Shown here: positions 41,062-49,338 of the stretch, piece by piece
How the letters are laid out: the number at the start of each line of letters is the position of its first letter
How positions within the stretch are numbered: the stretch's first letter is position 1
NCBI RefSeq assembly: GCF_004217285.1
Contig: NZ_SHKS01000003.1
Span: 221,169-285,168 of the forward strand
DNA from: Streptomyces sp. BK239
GTDB lineage: Bacteria > Actinomycetota > Actinomycetes > Streptomycetales > Streptomycetaceae
Direction: 5' to 3'
Length of the DNA: 64,000 nt
Made by a program: the position numbers and the translations under genes
Notes under the pieces: generated by a model
Told to the model about the DNA's origin: nothing
The model's input: the letters and a program-made list of their open reading frames with translations, nothing else
The model's database searches: none

Positions 41062-42807
41062 ATGACGACCACCGTTGTCGCAGCTCAGAGCGAGATTCCT
41101 CGCTCTCTTGTCCTTACCGGTGATGGGGGCGAGGGTCCTCGCCCACTCGCCGGTTTGCGCGGCGGCAGGTACGCACGTAAGAGCGCGTACCGCGGCAAGA
41201 GCGCGCGCCGAGGCTTCTCGGTGCGCGAGCAGCTCGACGCCTCGCAGGGTGACGCCGACCGCCTCGGCGTGAACATCGTTGAGGACTTCATCGACGATGA
41301 CCGTTCGGCTTCTCGCTTCCGCGAACGCGAGCGCGAGGAGTTCGAGCGAATGATCGAGTGGATCGAGACTGGAAAACTCGACATCGTCCTCGCGTGGGGG
41401 TCGTCCCGACTCCAGCGCGACTTGGACATCTACACCCGGCTACGCAACACCTGTGCGACGCACGGCGTTCTGTGGTGCTACGGCGGCAAGGTCTACGACC
41501 TGTCGAACAAGGACGACCGTTTCCGCACGGGCCTCGACGCTCTGCTCGGCGAGCGCGAGGTCGACGAGTTGCGCGACAACGTCAAGCGGACGTTGCGCGC
41601 GAACGCGGTCACGGGTCGCCCGCACGGCATCACGCCGTACGGGTACCGGCGCGTGTACGACGAGAAGACAGGGGCATTCCTCCGGGTCGAAAGGGACCCA
41701 GAGCAGGCGCCGATCGTCCTAGAAATCTGCAAGCGGGTCGCGGACGGCGAGCCGTATAAGACGATCGCGAAGGACTTGCAGGCTCGTGGTGTTCCGGCGC
41801 CTGCCCTGCGTTGGACTAAGGGCATGGTCGTGCGGCTCTCGCACGAGAAGCCCGAGAATCCCGCGCACGAGGCTCTGTGGCGCGAGACGGTCGAGCGCCT
41901 CGCCCAGGGCGAAGCCGAGCTGTCCATCGCTCGCGACTACAACGAGCGCGACGAGCCGCTGATCGCTGCCGTGTGGCACGGTGCCACGATCAAGGATTAC
42001 GCGACGGATATCCGGTACACGGGGGCGCGTACTCACCATGGCGTCGTAACCAACGAGGAGGCGTGGCCCGAGATCGTGCCCCCGCGGATCTATGCCAAGT
42101 GCCAGGCACTCATCACGGCAAAGGGAAGCAAGCCGAGCAACTCGCGCCCCGGCGTCGCGAAGTACCTCTTGTCGTCGATCATGTGCTGCTCGGAATGCAA
42201 ACACCCTGTTGTCTCCGACCCGACCGAGTACGGGATGAATTACCAGTGCAAGACCCCCGGAAAGAACGGGGCCAAGGGCTACCACGTCAGCGGCAAGCAG
42301 GCGCCGATCGACAAGTACGTGCTTGGGGTGCTGTTCGACTGGCTCGCCTCGCCGGCGTTCGTCGAGGCGTACACCAAGGGTGACGAGGAACTGCAAGAGA
42401 AGATCGCCAACGCTCAGGCCGAGGCCGAGATGCTTAAGGCCCGGTTGGAGGAGTTCCGCGACAAGGCCGCCGAGGGCAAGCTCGACGCGGACGGCCTCGC
42501 AGCCATGGAGGCGAGGCTAAAGCCGAAGATCGAGAAGGCCGAGGCGGACGCGAAGACGCTGCGGGCGCCGAGTGTCGTCGCGGACCTCGCCGGCGCCTCT
42601 CGCGAGGAGATCGAGAAGGCGTGGCCGCAGCTCAAGGTCGCGCAGCAGCGGTTGATCGTCGAATCGCTGCTTGAGATCAAGCTGCACCCGGTCGGCAAGG
42701 GGCGGCACAGCCGTGCGGGTGTTCCGATCGAGTCGTACGTGACGGTTGTCCGTAAGTCGCTGCGGCCGACGGTCACGAAGCAGTCCGAGGTCGCCAAGGC
42801 TGCGTAG
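41062..42807 (+). CDS. int: Large serine integrase
   Basis: 581 aa. Resolvase domain with RYARKS (nucleophile Ser 41), GFSVREQLDASQGDADRLG, and VLAWGSSRLQRD carrying the conserved Arg pair; recombinase domain (GRPHGITPYGYRRVYDEKTG); a zinc ribbon (MCCSECKHPV...NYQCKTPG); and a coiled coil (about 445-500) that controls directionality in this class. It recombines attP with attB in the PRTase gene. It lies right next to attL, as in phiC31-type phages. An excision partner (RDF) is not recognised in the window. Confidence 0.97.
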   Translation: MTTTVVAAQSEIPRSLVLTGDGGEGPRPLAGLRGGRYARKSAYRGKSARRGFSVREQLDASQGDADRLGVNIVEDFIDDDRSASRFREREREEFERMIEWIETGKLDIVLAWGSSRLQRDLDIYTRLRNTCATHGVLWCYGGKVYDLSNKDDRFRTGLDALLGEREVDELRDNVKRTLRANAVTGRPHGITPYGYRRVYDEKTGAFLRVERDPEQAPIVLEICKRVADGEPYKTIAKDLQARGVPAPALRWTKGMVVRLSHEKPENPAHEALWRETVERLAQGEAELSIARDYNERDEPLIAAVWHGATIKDYATDIRYTGARTHHGVVTNEEAWPEIVPPRIYAKCQALITAKGSKPSNSRPGVAKYLLSSIMCCSECKHPVVSDPTEYGMNYQCKTPGKNGAKGYHVSGKQAPIDKYVLGVLFDWLASPAFVEAYTKGDEELQEKIANAQAEAEMLKARLEEFRDKAAEGKLDADGLAAMEARLKPKIEKAEADAKTLRAPSVVADLAGASREEIEKAWPQLKVAQQRLIVESLLEIKLHPVGKGRHSRAGVPIESYVTVVRKSLRPTVTKQSEVAKAA

Positions 42808-42822
42808 GACTGGCACAGGACA

Positions 42823-42858
42823 GGAGGGGCCGCACGGCGTCTGCCGCGCGGCCCCTCC
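42823..42858 (+). terminator. Terminator of the integrase gene
   Basis: A 16-bp stem with one mismatch (GGAGGGGCCGCACGGC with its near-complement) and a 4-base loop, 15 bp after the stop codon. Confidence 0.85.
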
Positions 42859-42865
42859 CGCTTGC

Positions 42866-43114
42866 TCAGTCCGGCCCGGATCTGCCCTCGTCGGGCTCTG
42901 TTCGCTTGCCTGGGCCAGGGTGGGGGGCAAGGCCGTTCAACGCGTCTTGTAGTCCTGCGGCGCCTGTTGGGGTGATGTGGCGGCCGTCTACGTCGATCGT
43001 CAGTCCGTCTCGGGTCGCTCGAACGACTGCGATTGCTCCTGTGTCCAGTTGGGTGCGGATTACGCGGATCAAGGTTGCCCCCCTGTTGGCATGGCTGACC
43101 CATGACTCGAACAT
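42866..43114 (-). CDS. Small phage protein, unknown
   Basis: 82 aa. ANRGATLIRVIRTQLDTGAI then AVVRATRDGLTIDVDGRHIT, a short beta-rich fold, and a charged Pro/Gly tail. No signal or TM. The ATG lies inside a degenerate copy of the repressor operator (43096-43113), and no ribosome site is visible, so it may be translated without a leader. It ends against the integrase terminator. Possibly a lysogeny-maintenance or integrase-related protein (position only). Confidence 0.6.
   Translation of the reverse strand: MFESWVSHANRGATLIRVIRTQLDTGAIAVVRATRDGLTIDVDGRHITPTGAAGLQDALNGLAPHPGPGKRTEPDEGRSGPD
43096..43113 (-). promoter_or_regulatory. Degenerate operator copy O1
   Basis: TGACC-N8-GAACA. The right half and the adjoining ACTC are identical to O2, while the left half keeps only TG and the final C. 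It overlaps the start codon of the 82-aa gene. Confidence 0.45.
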
Positions 43115-43192
43115 ATGTCCGAGTCAAAGGCCCGGATCAGCTTACTCCGCACAACACCGCAGGTCACGCGCGTACCACTCGGAGTGATCGCA

Positions 43193-43693
43193 CTAGTTCG
43201 ACGCTTGGCCACCCTCGGTAAGTTCCTGGGGTAGCTCGCCAGCGGCGTACCGCCTCAGCAGTTCCTCGACCTTGGGCATGTCCTCGCGCCCCATGCCGGG
43301 GGCATGCACGACGACGACGGTCGTTTCGTCGGTACTGGCACCGAACGGATCATCGGTGACGAGGCCGCAATACTGCTGCGAGGCGGCGATGCGCACCTCG
43401 CGCTCGGGACGACCGAGGGCCTTGGCCACGGCCCCGATGACCCCCGGCTCGACCATGATCGGCTTGTCGTGGGCGATCCGATGCAGGGTCGTATACCCCA
43501 CTGTGGCGCCCGTCTCAGGATCGATGGCGCGCTCTGCGAGCTCGCGGTACGAGAGCCCCGTCTCTTCCCTGCACTTCCGAAGCAGGTCCCCGAACGGGGT
43601 CCCCTTCCGAAAGGGCGTGCCCTTGGGGCGAGGGGTGCCGGCATCCGACACGCTCTCATCTCCGTTCTTGTTGCAGAACTCGAACATTCTCAT
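43193..43693 (-). CDS. XRE-type phage repressor
   Basis: 166 aa. HTH in the N-terminal half (FGDLLRKCREETGLSYRELA then TTLHRIAHDK), followed by AVAKALGRPEREVRIAASQQ and a C-terminal block with STDETTVVVVHAPGMGREDM and a short helix. Similar HTH proteins with a VVVHAPGM-like tail occur in streptomycete phages and plasmids. Divergent from the early genes, as for a lysogeny repressor. ATG 43693 or 43687 (MFEFCNKN); operator O2 covers the start, so autoregulation is likely. No clear ribosome site. Confidence 0.8.
   Translation of the reverse strand: MRMFEFCNKNGDESVSDAGTPRPKGTPFRKGTPFGDLLRKCREETGLSYRELAERAIDPETGATVGYTTLHRIAHDKPIMVEPGVIGAVAKALGRPEREVRIAASQQYCGLVTDDPFGASTDETTVVVVHAPGMGREDMPKVEELLRRYAAGELPQELTEGGQASN
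43669..43686. promoter_or_regulatory. Operator copy O2 (TGTTG-N8-GAACA)
   Basis: An inverted repeat with one mismatch covering the first codons of the repressor gene. The other copies are 100 and 155 bp away. Confidence 0.6.
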
Positions 43694-43768
43694 CTAACCA
43701 GCGATCACCGCAGTTCGCACACCTGGAACTGCGTTGACGTGCCGTTTCGACCCTCTTACGGTTACGGG

Positions 43769-43786
43769 TGTTCGAGATGTGCAACA
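43769..43786. promoter_or_regulatory. Operator copy O3 (TGTTC-N8-CAACA)
   Basis: An inverted repeat with one mismatch in the divergent gap between the repressor and the early operon. Its middle (GAGATGTG) resembles O4 (GACTTGTG). Confidence 0.6.
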
Positions 43787-43823
43787 GTCGAGCGGGCGCT
43801 TTCCTGTGCTTTGCACCCTTGAC

Positions 43824-43841
43824 TGTTCGACTTGTGGAACA
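43824..43841. promoter_or_regulatory. Operator copy O4 (perfect TGTTC-N8-GAACA)
   Basis: A perfect inverted repeat 55 bp from O3 (about five turns) and 17 bp before the GTG of the first early gene; TTGACT, a possible -35 box, overlaps its left end, so binding would block early transcription. Confidence 0.65.
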
Positions 43842-43857
43842 CACCGGAGGGGGAGCC

Positions 43858-44007
43858 GTGACCACACCACAGACGCCGATACCGCCGACCGAGGCAAGCG
43901 ACGACGGCGAACCGACCCCCGAGCAGATCGACCTCGTCCGTCGAGTCCTCGCCCCCCACATCCACCGGGCACGCGCAGAGCGCGCCGAGCAGCAGTCCGC
44001 AGCGTGA
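43858..44007 (+). CDS. Small early phage protein
   Basis: 49 aa from GTG 43858, preferred because GGAGGGGGAG lies directly upstream; a reading from GTG 43768 would put the operators inside the gene. The sequence is Thr/Pro-rich, then acidic, then a helix (EQIDLVRRVLAPHIHRARAE). Not recognised. First gene of the early operon. Too short for functional assignment. Confidence 0.6.
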   Translation: MTTPQTPIPPTEASDDGEPTPEQIDLVRRVLAPHIHRARAERAEQQSAA

Positions 44008-44021
44008 GGAGAGAACAGAGC

Positions 44022-44297
44022 GTGAGTCACGTCGAGTTCGTCGGTCCGCCGCCGAAGCAGCGCAACACCAAGCACGCCCGGATCGCCCGCGAGCTGCGAG
44101 CGCACCCGAAGGTGTGGGGCGTCGTGCGGAAGCCCGACACGCTGCCGCGAGCCGCCTCTGCCGCTCAGGCGATCCGCGACGCTCGACTGCCGGCCTACGC
44201 CCCCGCGGGATCGTTCGAGGCGGTCGCCCGCACGGTCACCGAGGGCGGACGCACCGAGCACCGCGTTTACGCCCGGTACGTCGGGGGCGAGCAGTGA
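44022..44297 (+). CDS. Small early phage protein
   Basis: 91 aa, basic. HARIARELRAHPKVWGVVRK, then AAQAIRDARLPAYAPAGSFE and a beta end (TEHRVYARYVGGEQ). It has the look of a small DNA-associated or Cro-like accessory protein found ahead of exonuclease/RecT in streptomycete phages, but no motif is decisive. GAGGAGA precedes the GTG start; its stop overlaps the next GTG (GTGA). Confidence 0.7.
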   Translation: MSHVEFVGPPPKQRNTKHARIARELRAHPKVWGVVRKPDTLPRAASAAQAIRDARLPAYAPAGSFEAVARTVTEGGRTEHRVYARYVGGEQ

Positions 44298-45346
44298 CGA
44301 CCGCACCCGCGGCGACCGTGACGCCGACCGGCGTCGTCGTCGCCCCGCCCGGACTCGACCGCGACCAGTGGCTCGCCGCGCGCCGTACGGGCATCGGCGG
44401 CTCGGACGTCGCCGCCGTCCTCGGGATGAGCAAGTACACCTCGCCGCTAGAGCTGTACCTCGACAAGACGGGCGAGCTCGGCGACGTGCCACGCTCCCCC
44501 GAGCTGGAAGAAGCGGCGTTCTGGGGGCACCAGCACGAGCCGACCATCGCCCGCGTGTTCGCCGAGCGAACCGGTCTCGGCGTCGTCGAGGGCCCGGGGA
44601 TGCTCGCCCACGTCGAGCGCCGTTGGATGCTGGCGAACGTCGACCGCTACGTGATCGAGCAGGGCGAGCGGATGCCGTCGAGCCTGCTGGAGATCAAGAC
44701 GCGCTCCGCGTTCCAGCTCGACGAGTGGCTGCTCGGCGTGCCGGACGGGCCAGCGCTGCAAACGCACTGGTACCTCGCCGTCACCGGCTACTCGCACGCG
44801 CACGTCGCCGCGCTGCTCGGCGGGAACCGTCTGGTCATTCACCGGGTCGAGCGTGACGAGCAGCTCGTCGAGCACCTCGTCGCCCTGGTCGGCGAGTTCT
44901 GGCAGCGCGTGCTCGACCGCACGCCGCCGCCCGTGGACGGTTCCGAGGCGACCGAGGAACTGCTCGGCCACCTCTACGAGGTCAAGGCCGACGCGGTGAC
45001 CGTCGCCGATCCGGCCGAGGTGCTGCCGCTGCTGGAACGCCGCCGCGAGCTCAAGGCACGCGAGCAGCGTACGGCCGACGAGCTGCGCGAGGTCGACAAC
45101 CGCCTGAAAGAAGTTGCCGGCGAGGCCGAGATCGTCAAGGTTCAGGGCCGCGTCGCCTTCACGTGGAAGCAGAACGGGCCGCTCGCAGCGAAACGGTTCG
45201 CCGCCGCTCACCCCGAGCTCGCCGCCCAGTACACGCACAGCGTCGACGCGCTCGATACGAAGCGCCTCGCCGCCGAGCACCCCGACGAGTTCCGGGCGCA
45301 CCGCGCCCGACGCCTCGTCGTCCCGAAGGAGAGCACCGCAGCGTGA
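44294..45346 (+). CDS. YqaJ-type viral exonuclease
   Basis: 350 aa. PD-(D/E)xK nuclease of the lambda-exonuclease/YqaJ type: RRTGIGGSDVAAVLGMSKYTSP at the start of the domain, AAFWGHQHEPTIARVFAERTG, then NVDRYVI...SSLLEIKTRSAFQ (Asp and EIK catalytic residues), and HWYLAVTGYSHAHVAALLGG. It degrades one strand of DNA ends to make 3' tails for RecT, the next gene. The C-terminal 120 residues are a charged helix region and extra. Coupled by GTGA overlaps to both neighbours. Confidence 0.92.
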   Translation: MTTAPAATVTPTGVVVAPPGLDRDQWLAARRTGIGGSDVAAVLGMSKYTSPLELYLDKTGELGDVPRSPELEEAAFWGHQHEPTIARVFAERTGLGVVEGPGMLAHVERRWMLANVDRYVIEQGERMPSSLLEIKTRSAFQLDEWLLGVPDGPALQTHWYLAVTGYSHAHVAALLGGNRLVIHRVERDEQLVEHLVALVGEFWQRVLDRTPPPVDGSEATEELLGHLYEVKADAVTVADPAEVLPLLERRRELKAREQRTADELREVDNRLKEVAGEAEIVKVQGRVAFTWKQNGPLAAKRFAAAHPELAAQYTHSVDALDTKRLAAEHPDEFRAHRARRLVVPKESTAA

Positions 45347-46248
45347 GCACCAACCTTGCCGAGCGCGTCGCCGCCCGCCGCAGCCACCCGCCCGCCCGCC
45401 AGACCACTCGCGGCGCCGTCGCACAGCAGCCCAACCTCGTGCAGTTCGTGCAGTCGATGCGCGGCGAGATCGCCCGCGCGCTGCCTGCGCACGTCGCCAA
45501 CCCCGAGCGCATCGCGCGTATCGCCCTTACCGAGCTGCGCAGGGTCGAGCACCTCGCCGAGTGCACACAAGAGTCGTTCGGCGGCGCGCTGATGACCTGC
45601 GCGCAGCTCGGCCTCGAACCGGGCGGGGCGCTGGGCGAGGCGTACCTGCTGCCCTTCTGGAACAAGCGTGTCCGCGCCTACGAGGTTCAGCTCGTCATCG
45701 GCTATCAGGGCATGATCCGCCTGTTCTGGCAGCACCCGGCCGCCGCAGGGCTCGCCGCCCACACGGTCTACGAGAACGACGACTTCGAGTTCGAATACGG
45801 CCTCGACCCGGTCCTGCGGCACAAGCCGGCCCGGTCCGACCGCGGGCGCCCGACCGACTATTACGCCGTCGCGAAGATGGCGAACGGCGGCTCGGCGTTC
45901 GTGGTGATGAGCGTCGAGGACGTCGAGGTGATCCGCCAGCGCAGCAAGTCGCGCGACTCGGGCCCGTGGTCGACGGACTACGACGCGATGGCCCGTAAGA
46001 CCGTGATCCGGCAGCTCTTCAAGCTGCTGCCCAAGTCACCCGAGCTCGCCCGCGCCGTCGCCCACGACGAGGGAGTGCGGCGCGACCTGTCGCCCGAGGG
46101 GCTCGACACCCCGCCGGACTACATCGAGGGCGAGGTCGTCGAGCAGGCACCCGCCGACGAGCAGCACGCCACGGTCGAGGACGTCCCGGCGGAGTTCGCC
46201 GGGTGGCCCGAGGCCACCGAGCCGGGCGGCGCCGCGGACGGTTCCTGA
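45343..46248 (+). CDS. recT: RecT single-strand annealing protein
   Basis: 301 aa. IARIALTELRRVEHLAECTQ and SFGGALMTCAQLGLEPGGAL, then GEAYLLPFWN, VQLVIGYQGMIRLFWQHP and DAMARKTVIRQLFKLLPKSP, the RecT family core in proper order. It anneals single strands produced by the exonuclease. The C-terminal tail is acidic, as is usual. GTG start by GTGA-type overlap; the last base of its stop is the A of the methyltransferase ATG (TGATG). Confidence 0.94.
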   Translation: MSTNLAERVAARRSHPPARQTTRGAVAQQPNLVQFVQSMRGEIARALPAHVANPERIARIALTELRRVEHLAECTQESFGGALMTCAQLGLEPGGALGEAYLLPFWNKRVRAYEVQLVIGYQGMIRLFWQHPAAAGLAAHTVYENDDFEFEYGLDPVLRHKPARSDRGRPTDYYAVAKMANGGSAFVVMSVEDVEVIRQRSKSRDSGPWSTDYDAMARKTVIRQLFKLLPKSPELARAVAHDEGVRRDLSPEGLDTPPDYIEGEVVEQAPADEQHATVEDVPAEFAGWPEATEPGGAADGS

Positions 46249-47324
46249 TGGGCGCCGACGGCCCGCGCATCGGGTCTCTGTGCTCGGGTTACGGCGGTCT
46301 CGACATCGCGGTGCAGCAGGTGTTCGGGGGGTCGGTGGCGTGGCACGTCGAGAACGACGCGAACGCCGCGGCGATCCTCGCGCACCACTGGCCCGAGGTG
46401 CCGAGCCTCGGCGATCTGACCGCCGTTGACTTCGCCCTGGTCGAGCGGCCCGACGTGCTCACCACAGGTTTCCCGTGCCAGGACGTAAGCGAGGCCGGCC
46501 TCGGCGCCGGCATCGCTGCCGGTACCCGGTCCGGTCTGTGGCTGCACGTCGCCCGCGCTATCCAGTCCCTACGTCCCTCGTTGGTGGTGATCGAGAATGT
46601 CCGCGGACTTCTCTCGGCTCCGGCCCATAGCGACATGGAACCGTGCCCGTGGTGCGTGGGAGACGGAAGCGGTAAGCCTGCTCTGCGGGCACTCGGCGCT
46701 GTACTCGCAGACTTGGCCCGCCTCGGGTTCGATGCGGAGTGGGCGTGCGTACGCGCGTCGGAGATCGGCGCTCCCCACCGCCGCGAGCGGGTGTTCGTCA
46801 TCGCGTGGCCCGCTGCTGAAAACCCCGACTTCGAACCTGGGGTCGAACGGGGGCTCGCAGCACCCGGACAAGCGCCGCGCGGGTGGTCATGGGCCGACGC
46901 TCGCCGACGAGGTCGAGCACCTTCTGCCGACGCCCTCGGCGTCCGGTCACGACGACGGGAAGGCGCCGGAAGTCTGGCGGGCGCGGCGCGAGCGGATGCG
47001 AGCCAAGCACCGGAACGGGATTGGGGCGCCACCCCTACCGCTGCTGGTGACGATGCTCCCCTCGACTGGGGGATCTACCGCGGCGCCGTCGAACGGTGGG
47101 AGCGGCTCACCCGGCCTGCTCCCCGGGCAGTTGACGATCGCGGTCGCCTCGACCCGCCGTTCGTCGAGTGGATGCACGGACTCGACGCCGGACACGTGAC
47201 CGGCGTTCCAGGCCTCGGCCGCAACGCGCAGTTGCGGGCCCTCGGGAACGGCGTCGTCGTCCGGCAGGCCGAGGCCGCGCTGCGGCTGCTGCTCGACCGT
47301 GCCGGCCTGCTGCTCGCCGCATGA
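46248..47324 (+). CDS. C5-cytosine DNA methyltransferase
   Basis: 358 aa. Motif I IGSLCSGYGGLDIAV, motif IV GFPCQDVSEAG (nucleophile Cys 77), motif VI VIENVRGLL, motif VIII GAPHRRERVFVIAW, motif X RALGNGVVVRQAE. All catalytic motifs are intact. It methylates cytosine in an unknown sequence; the target-recognition region between motifs VIII and X is short and Arg/Ala-rich. Without a cognate nuclease next door it may be an orphan that protects phage DNA from host restriction. A Zn-ribbon-like CPWC is present at about 126. Confidence 0.94.
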   Translation: MGADGPRIGSLCSGYGGLDIAVQQVFGGSVAWHVENDANAAAILAHHWPEVPSLGDLTAVDFALVERPDVLTTGFPCQDVSEAGLGAGIAAGTRSGLWLHVARAIQSLRPSLVVIENVRGLLSAPAHSDMEPCPWCVGDGSGKPALRALGAVLADLARLGFDAEWACVRASEIGAPHRRERVFVIAWPAAENPDFEPGVERGLAAPGQAPRGWSWADARRRGRAPSADALGVRSRRREGAGSLAGAARADASQAPERDWGATPTAAGDDAPLDWGIYRGAVERWERLTRPAPRAVDDRGRLDPPFVEWMHGLDAGHVTGVPGLGRNAQLRALGNGVVVRQAEAALRLLLDRAGLLLAA

Positions 47325-47581
47325 TCTGCGGCCACTGGGACGGCGCCGCCCGCCGCTACTGCCGCGCCGTCGACGGCGTCCGCCACTACCTCACCGGCCA
47401 CCGCTGCCCCGCCCACACACCCGCCGCCCTCGCCGGGCGGCCCGAACCGCCCGGATCGCCAACACCCATAAGGAGAAGGACAGTTGAGCCGCACCGCAAC
47501 GGATTGGGTATGGGACCAGTCCGCCGCCACGGGCAACGCCCGTACGGTGCTGCTCGCCATCGCCCACGTGGCCAACGCTGA
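47321..47581 (+). CDS. Small Cys/His-rich phage protein
   Basis: 86 aa as read; only the first about 45 residues look coding: CGHWDGAARRYCRAVDGVRH then YLTGHRCPAHTP, with Cys and His spaced like a zinc-binding knuckle. The ATG overlaps the methyltransferase stop (ATGA), and the 3' third overlaps the next gene by 98 bp, so the end may be non-conserved. Common in streptomycete phages; role unknown. Confidence 0.55.
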   Translation: MICGHWDGAARRYCRAVDGVRHYLTGHRCPAHTPAALAGRPEPPGSPTPIRRRTVEPHRNGLGMGPVRRHGQRPYGAARHRPRGQR

Positions 47582-48296
47582 CGGCGTCGCCTACGCCGGT
47601 ACCGCGATGCTCGTGCGGCGCACCCGGGCGGCTCGCTCGACCGTGCGGAAGTCCGTCGACGCGCTGCTCGCGTCCGGCGAGCTCGCCGTCGTCGAGGGCG
47701 CCACGGGTCCGGCCGGCGAGACCGTCTACCGCCTCCCCCTCGTCGGCGCCGTGCCCGATGCGAGCGGGTTTGAGGGGGCCGAAAGTCGGCCCGGGTCAGA
47801 TTTCGGCCCGGGTCGAGGATCGGCCCCCGGGGGGCCGGAAACCGGCCTGGAGGGGGACCGGAAACCGGCCCGAGGGGGGCCGGAAATCGGCCTCCAGAAC
47901 CTAAGCAACAGAACACAACAGGAAGCACAGCAGCAGCCGCGCGCGAGCCGGTCGCCGCTGATTCCCGAACTGCACCCGCTCGGCGACGCGCTCGCCGCCG
48001 CTGGAATCCCGGTCCGCTGGTCGCTCGGTCTCGGCGAACAGCGCGACACCTACCGGCTCGTGCAGGCGCACGGTGTCGAGGCTCTCGTCGAGCTCGCCGC
48101 CCGCCGCACCACCCCCGGCAGCGAGGCCAAGTCCGCCCGCTACTGGCTCAAGGTCTGGGGCGACCTCGACCGCGCGCCGTCCGCCCGTCCCGGTCCGAAC
48201 GTCGTCCCCCTGCGCACCGCGAACCCTGCCGCATACACCGACAACCTCGCCGCCGGCCTCGCACTGCTGCAAGCCCAGAAGGAGGGCACCCCGTGA
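47484..48296 (+). CDS. Phage replication protein (HTH, helicase-loader/initiator type)
   Basis: 270 aa. An N-terminal winged-helix domain (ARTVLLAIAHVANADGVAYA then TRAARSTVRKSVDALLASGE), a Gly/Pro-rich linker encoded by a palindromic repeat array (47777-47892), and a C-terminal helical domain (PLGDALAAAGIPVRWSLGLG then ARYWLKVWGDLD). This is the layout of DnaD/lambda O-like initiators. The TTG start is supported by AAGGAGAAGGACAG upstream. The repeats inside the gene probably make up the origin. Confidence 0.7.
   Translation: MSRTATDWVWDQSAATGNARTVLLAIAHVANADGVAYAGTAMLVRRTRAARSTVRKSVDALLASGELAVVEGATGPAGETVYRLPLVGAVPDASGFEGAESRPGSDFGPGRGSAPGGPETGLEGDRKPARGGPEIGLQNLSNRTQQEAQQQPRASRSPLIPELHPLGDALAAAGIPVRWSLGLGEQRDTYRLVQAHGVEALVELAARRTTPGSEAKSARYWLKVWGDLDRAPSARPGPNVVPLRTANPAAYTDNLAAGLALLQAQKEGTP
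47777..47892 (+). repeat. Four palindromic iteron-like repeats, candidate phage origin
   Basis: GGCCGAAAGTCGGCC (47777), GGCCGGAAACCGGCC (47833), GACCGGAAACCGGCC (47856) and GGCCGGAAATCGGCC (47878); the last three have 23- and 22-bp steps, with GGAGGGG-type spacers. Related half copies (TTTCGGCCC, ATCGGCCCC) lie between the first two. Located in the linker of the replication gene, as in lambda O. Confidence 0.65.
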
Positions 48297-49099
48297 TCGA
48301 CAGCCACATCGCCGCCCTGTTGGCGTTCGCCGGCCGCCTCGACTCCCGCGTGCGCCGCACACTCGCCGATCCGCAGCAGTCCGCCCGCACCATCGCCGAC
48401 TGGACCGACGCGCTCGCCGACGTCCCGGCCACCCTGCCCGACACCGGTTGGGACGCCTCGCAGGCCGTGCGCCGCTACTACGAGCAGCGCGGCGCCGACC
48501 GGTCCGCGCAGTACCGGCCCGTCGAGCCGCACGACGTACTCGCCGCATGGGCGCCGCACCGCGCCGAGCTCATGAACCGGCACACCGACCCCGTACCGTC
48601 CGCCGACCCCGACGACCCGGCAGCGTGGCGCGAGGAACTGCTCGGCACCCGGGCCGCGGTCGCGACCGGACACACCCCGCCCGCCCAGTACCGGGCCGAG
48701 ATCAACCCCGCCGGGCAGGAACGTCTCGCCGCCCTGGTCGCGGGTGTCGGCACCGGGCCGCGCCGGTACATGCCCGAGCACGTCGCACGCGAACTCGCCC
48801 CCTTCCGGCCGGCACAGGCACAGCGCGATGCCCTCGTCGCCGAGGGACTGCCCGACCCGCTCGGCGCCAAGTGCCCGCACTGCCGCGCCGAAATCGGCAA
48901 GCGCTGCCGCAGCGGCTACCGCCGACACAGGGAGATCAGCGGCGTACACCCCTCCCGCATCGAGGCCGTAGTCGCCCAACTCGGCACGCAGGACGAGCGC
49001 GACGAGGCCGAGCAGGTCCGCCTCGCCCGCCTCATGTGCCAGCCACCCGCCCCGCGCGCGAGCCGCGCCCGCCACACCACCGGAGGACAGCACCGATGA
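48293..49099 (+). CDS. Phage protein with C-terminal zinc finger
   Basis: 268 aa. A helical N-terminal part (RVRRTLADPQQSARTIADWT), a middle region with VRRYYEQRGADRSAQYRPVE, and near the end CPHCRAEIGKRCRSGYRRHR followed by ISGVHPSRIEAV: the C-x2-C-x(n)-G-x2-C...H-x2-R pattern of phage zinc-binding domains. Probably a nucleic-acid or protein-interaction factor. It follows the replication gene with overlapping stop/start and is coupled to the next gene by ATGA. Confidence 0.7.
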   Translation: MIDSHIAALLAFAGRLDSRVRRTLADPQQSARTIADWTDALADVPATLPDTGWDASQAVRRYYEQRGADRSAQYRPVEPHDVLAAWAPHRAELMNRHTDPVPSADPDDPAAWREELLGTRAAVATGHTPPAQYRAEINPAGQERLAALVAGVGTGPRRYMPEHVARELAPFRPAQAQRDALVAEGLPDPLGAKCPHCRAEIGKRCRSGYRRHREISGVHPSRIEAVVAQLGTQDERDEAEQVRLARLMCQPPAPRASRARHTTGGQHR

Positions 49100-49338
49100 C
49101 CCCCGCCGCCGCGCGCGCCTTCATCGCCGCCCACCTGACCGACGAGCTCGACGTGCACCCCCACCTCGCCGCGCTCACCGCACAGACCCTCACCGACCGC
49201 CTCGCCGCGGACGGATGGGAGATCACCACCACCCGGCACGCGCGACCGGTCGCGCCTCGCGCGCGGGAGCCGCGCGCTCGGCGCCTGCTCGCTCGCCTTA
49301 CCCGCCGTGCCCGTACGAAGGGAGACCCGACCCCATGA
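49096..49338 (+). CDS. Small early phage protein
   Basis: 80 aa. A helix (ARAFIAAHLTDELDVHP), HLAALTAQTLTDRLAADGWE, ITTTRHARP, then a very Arg-rich tail (REPRARRLLARLTRRART). Not recognised; the basic tail suggests nucleic-acid contact. Overlaps both neighbours by four bases. Confidence 0.65.
   Translation: MTPAAARAFIAAHLTDELDVHPHLAALTAQTLTDRLAADGWEITTTRHARPVAPRAREPRARRLLARLTRRARTKGDPTP

Noticed and set aside
43768..43857. GTG 43768 as start of the first early phage gene
   Set aside because: It would place two operator copies inside the gene, and a strong ribosome site precedes GTG 43858.
47777..47892. Palindromic repeats as a CRISPR array
   Set aside because: Units are 15 bp with about 8-bp G-rich spacers, inside a coding frame, and no cas genes are near.
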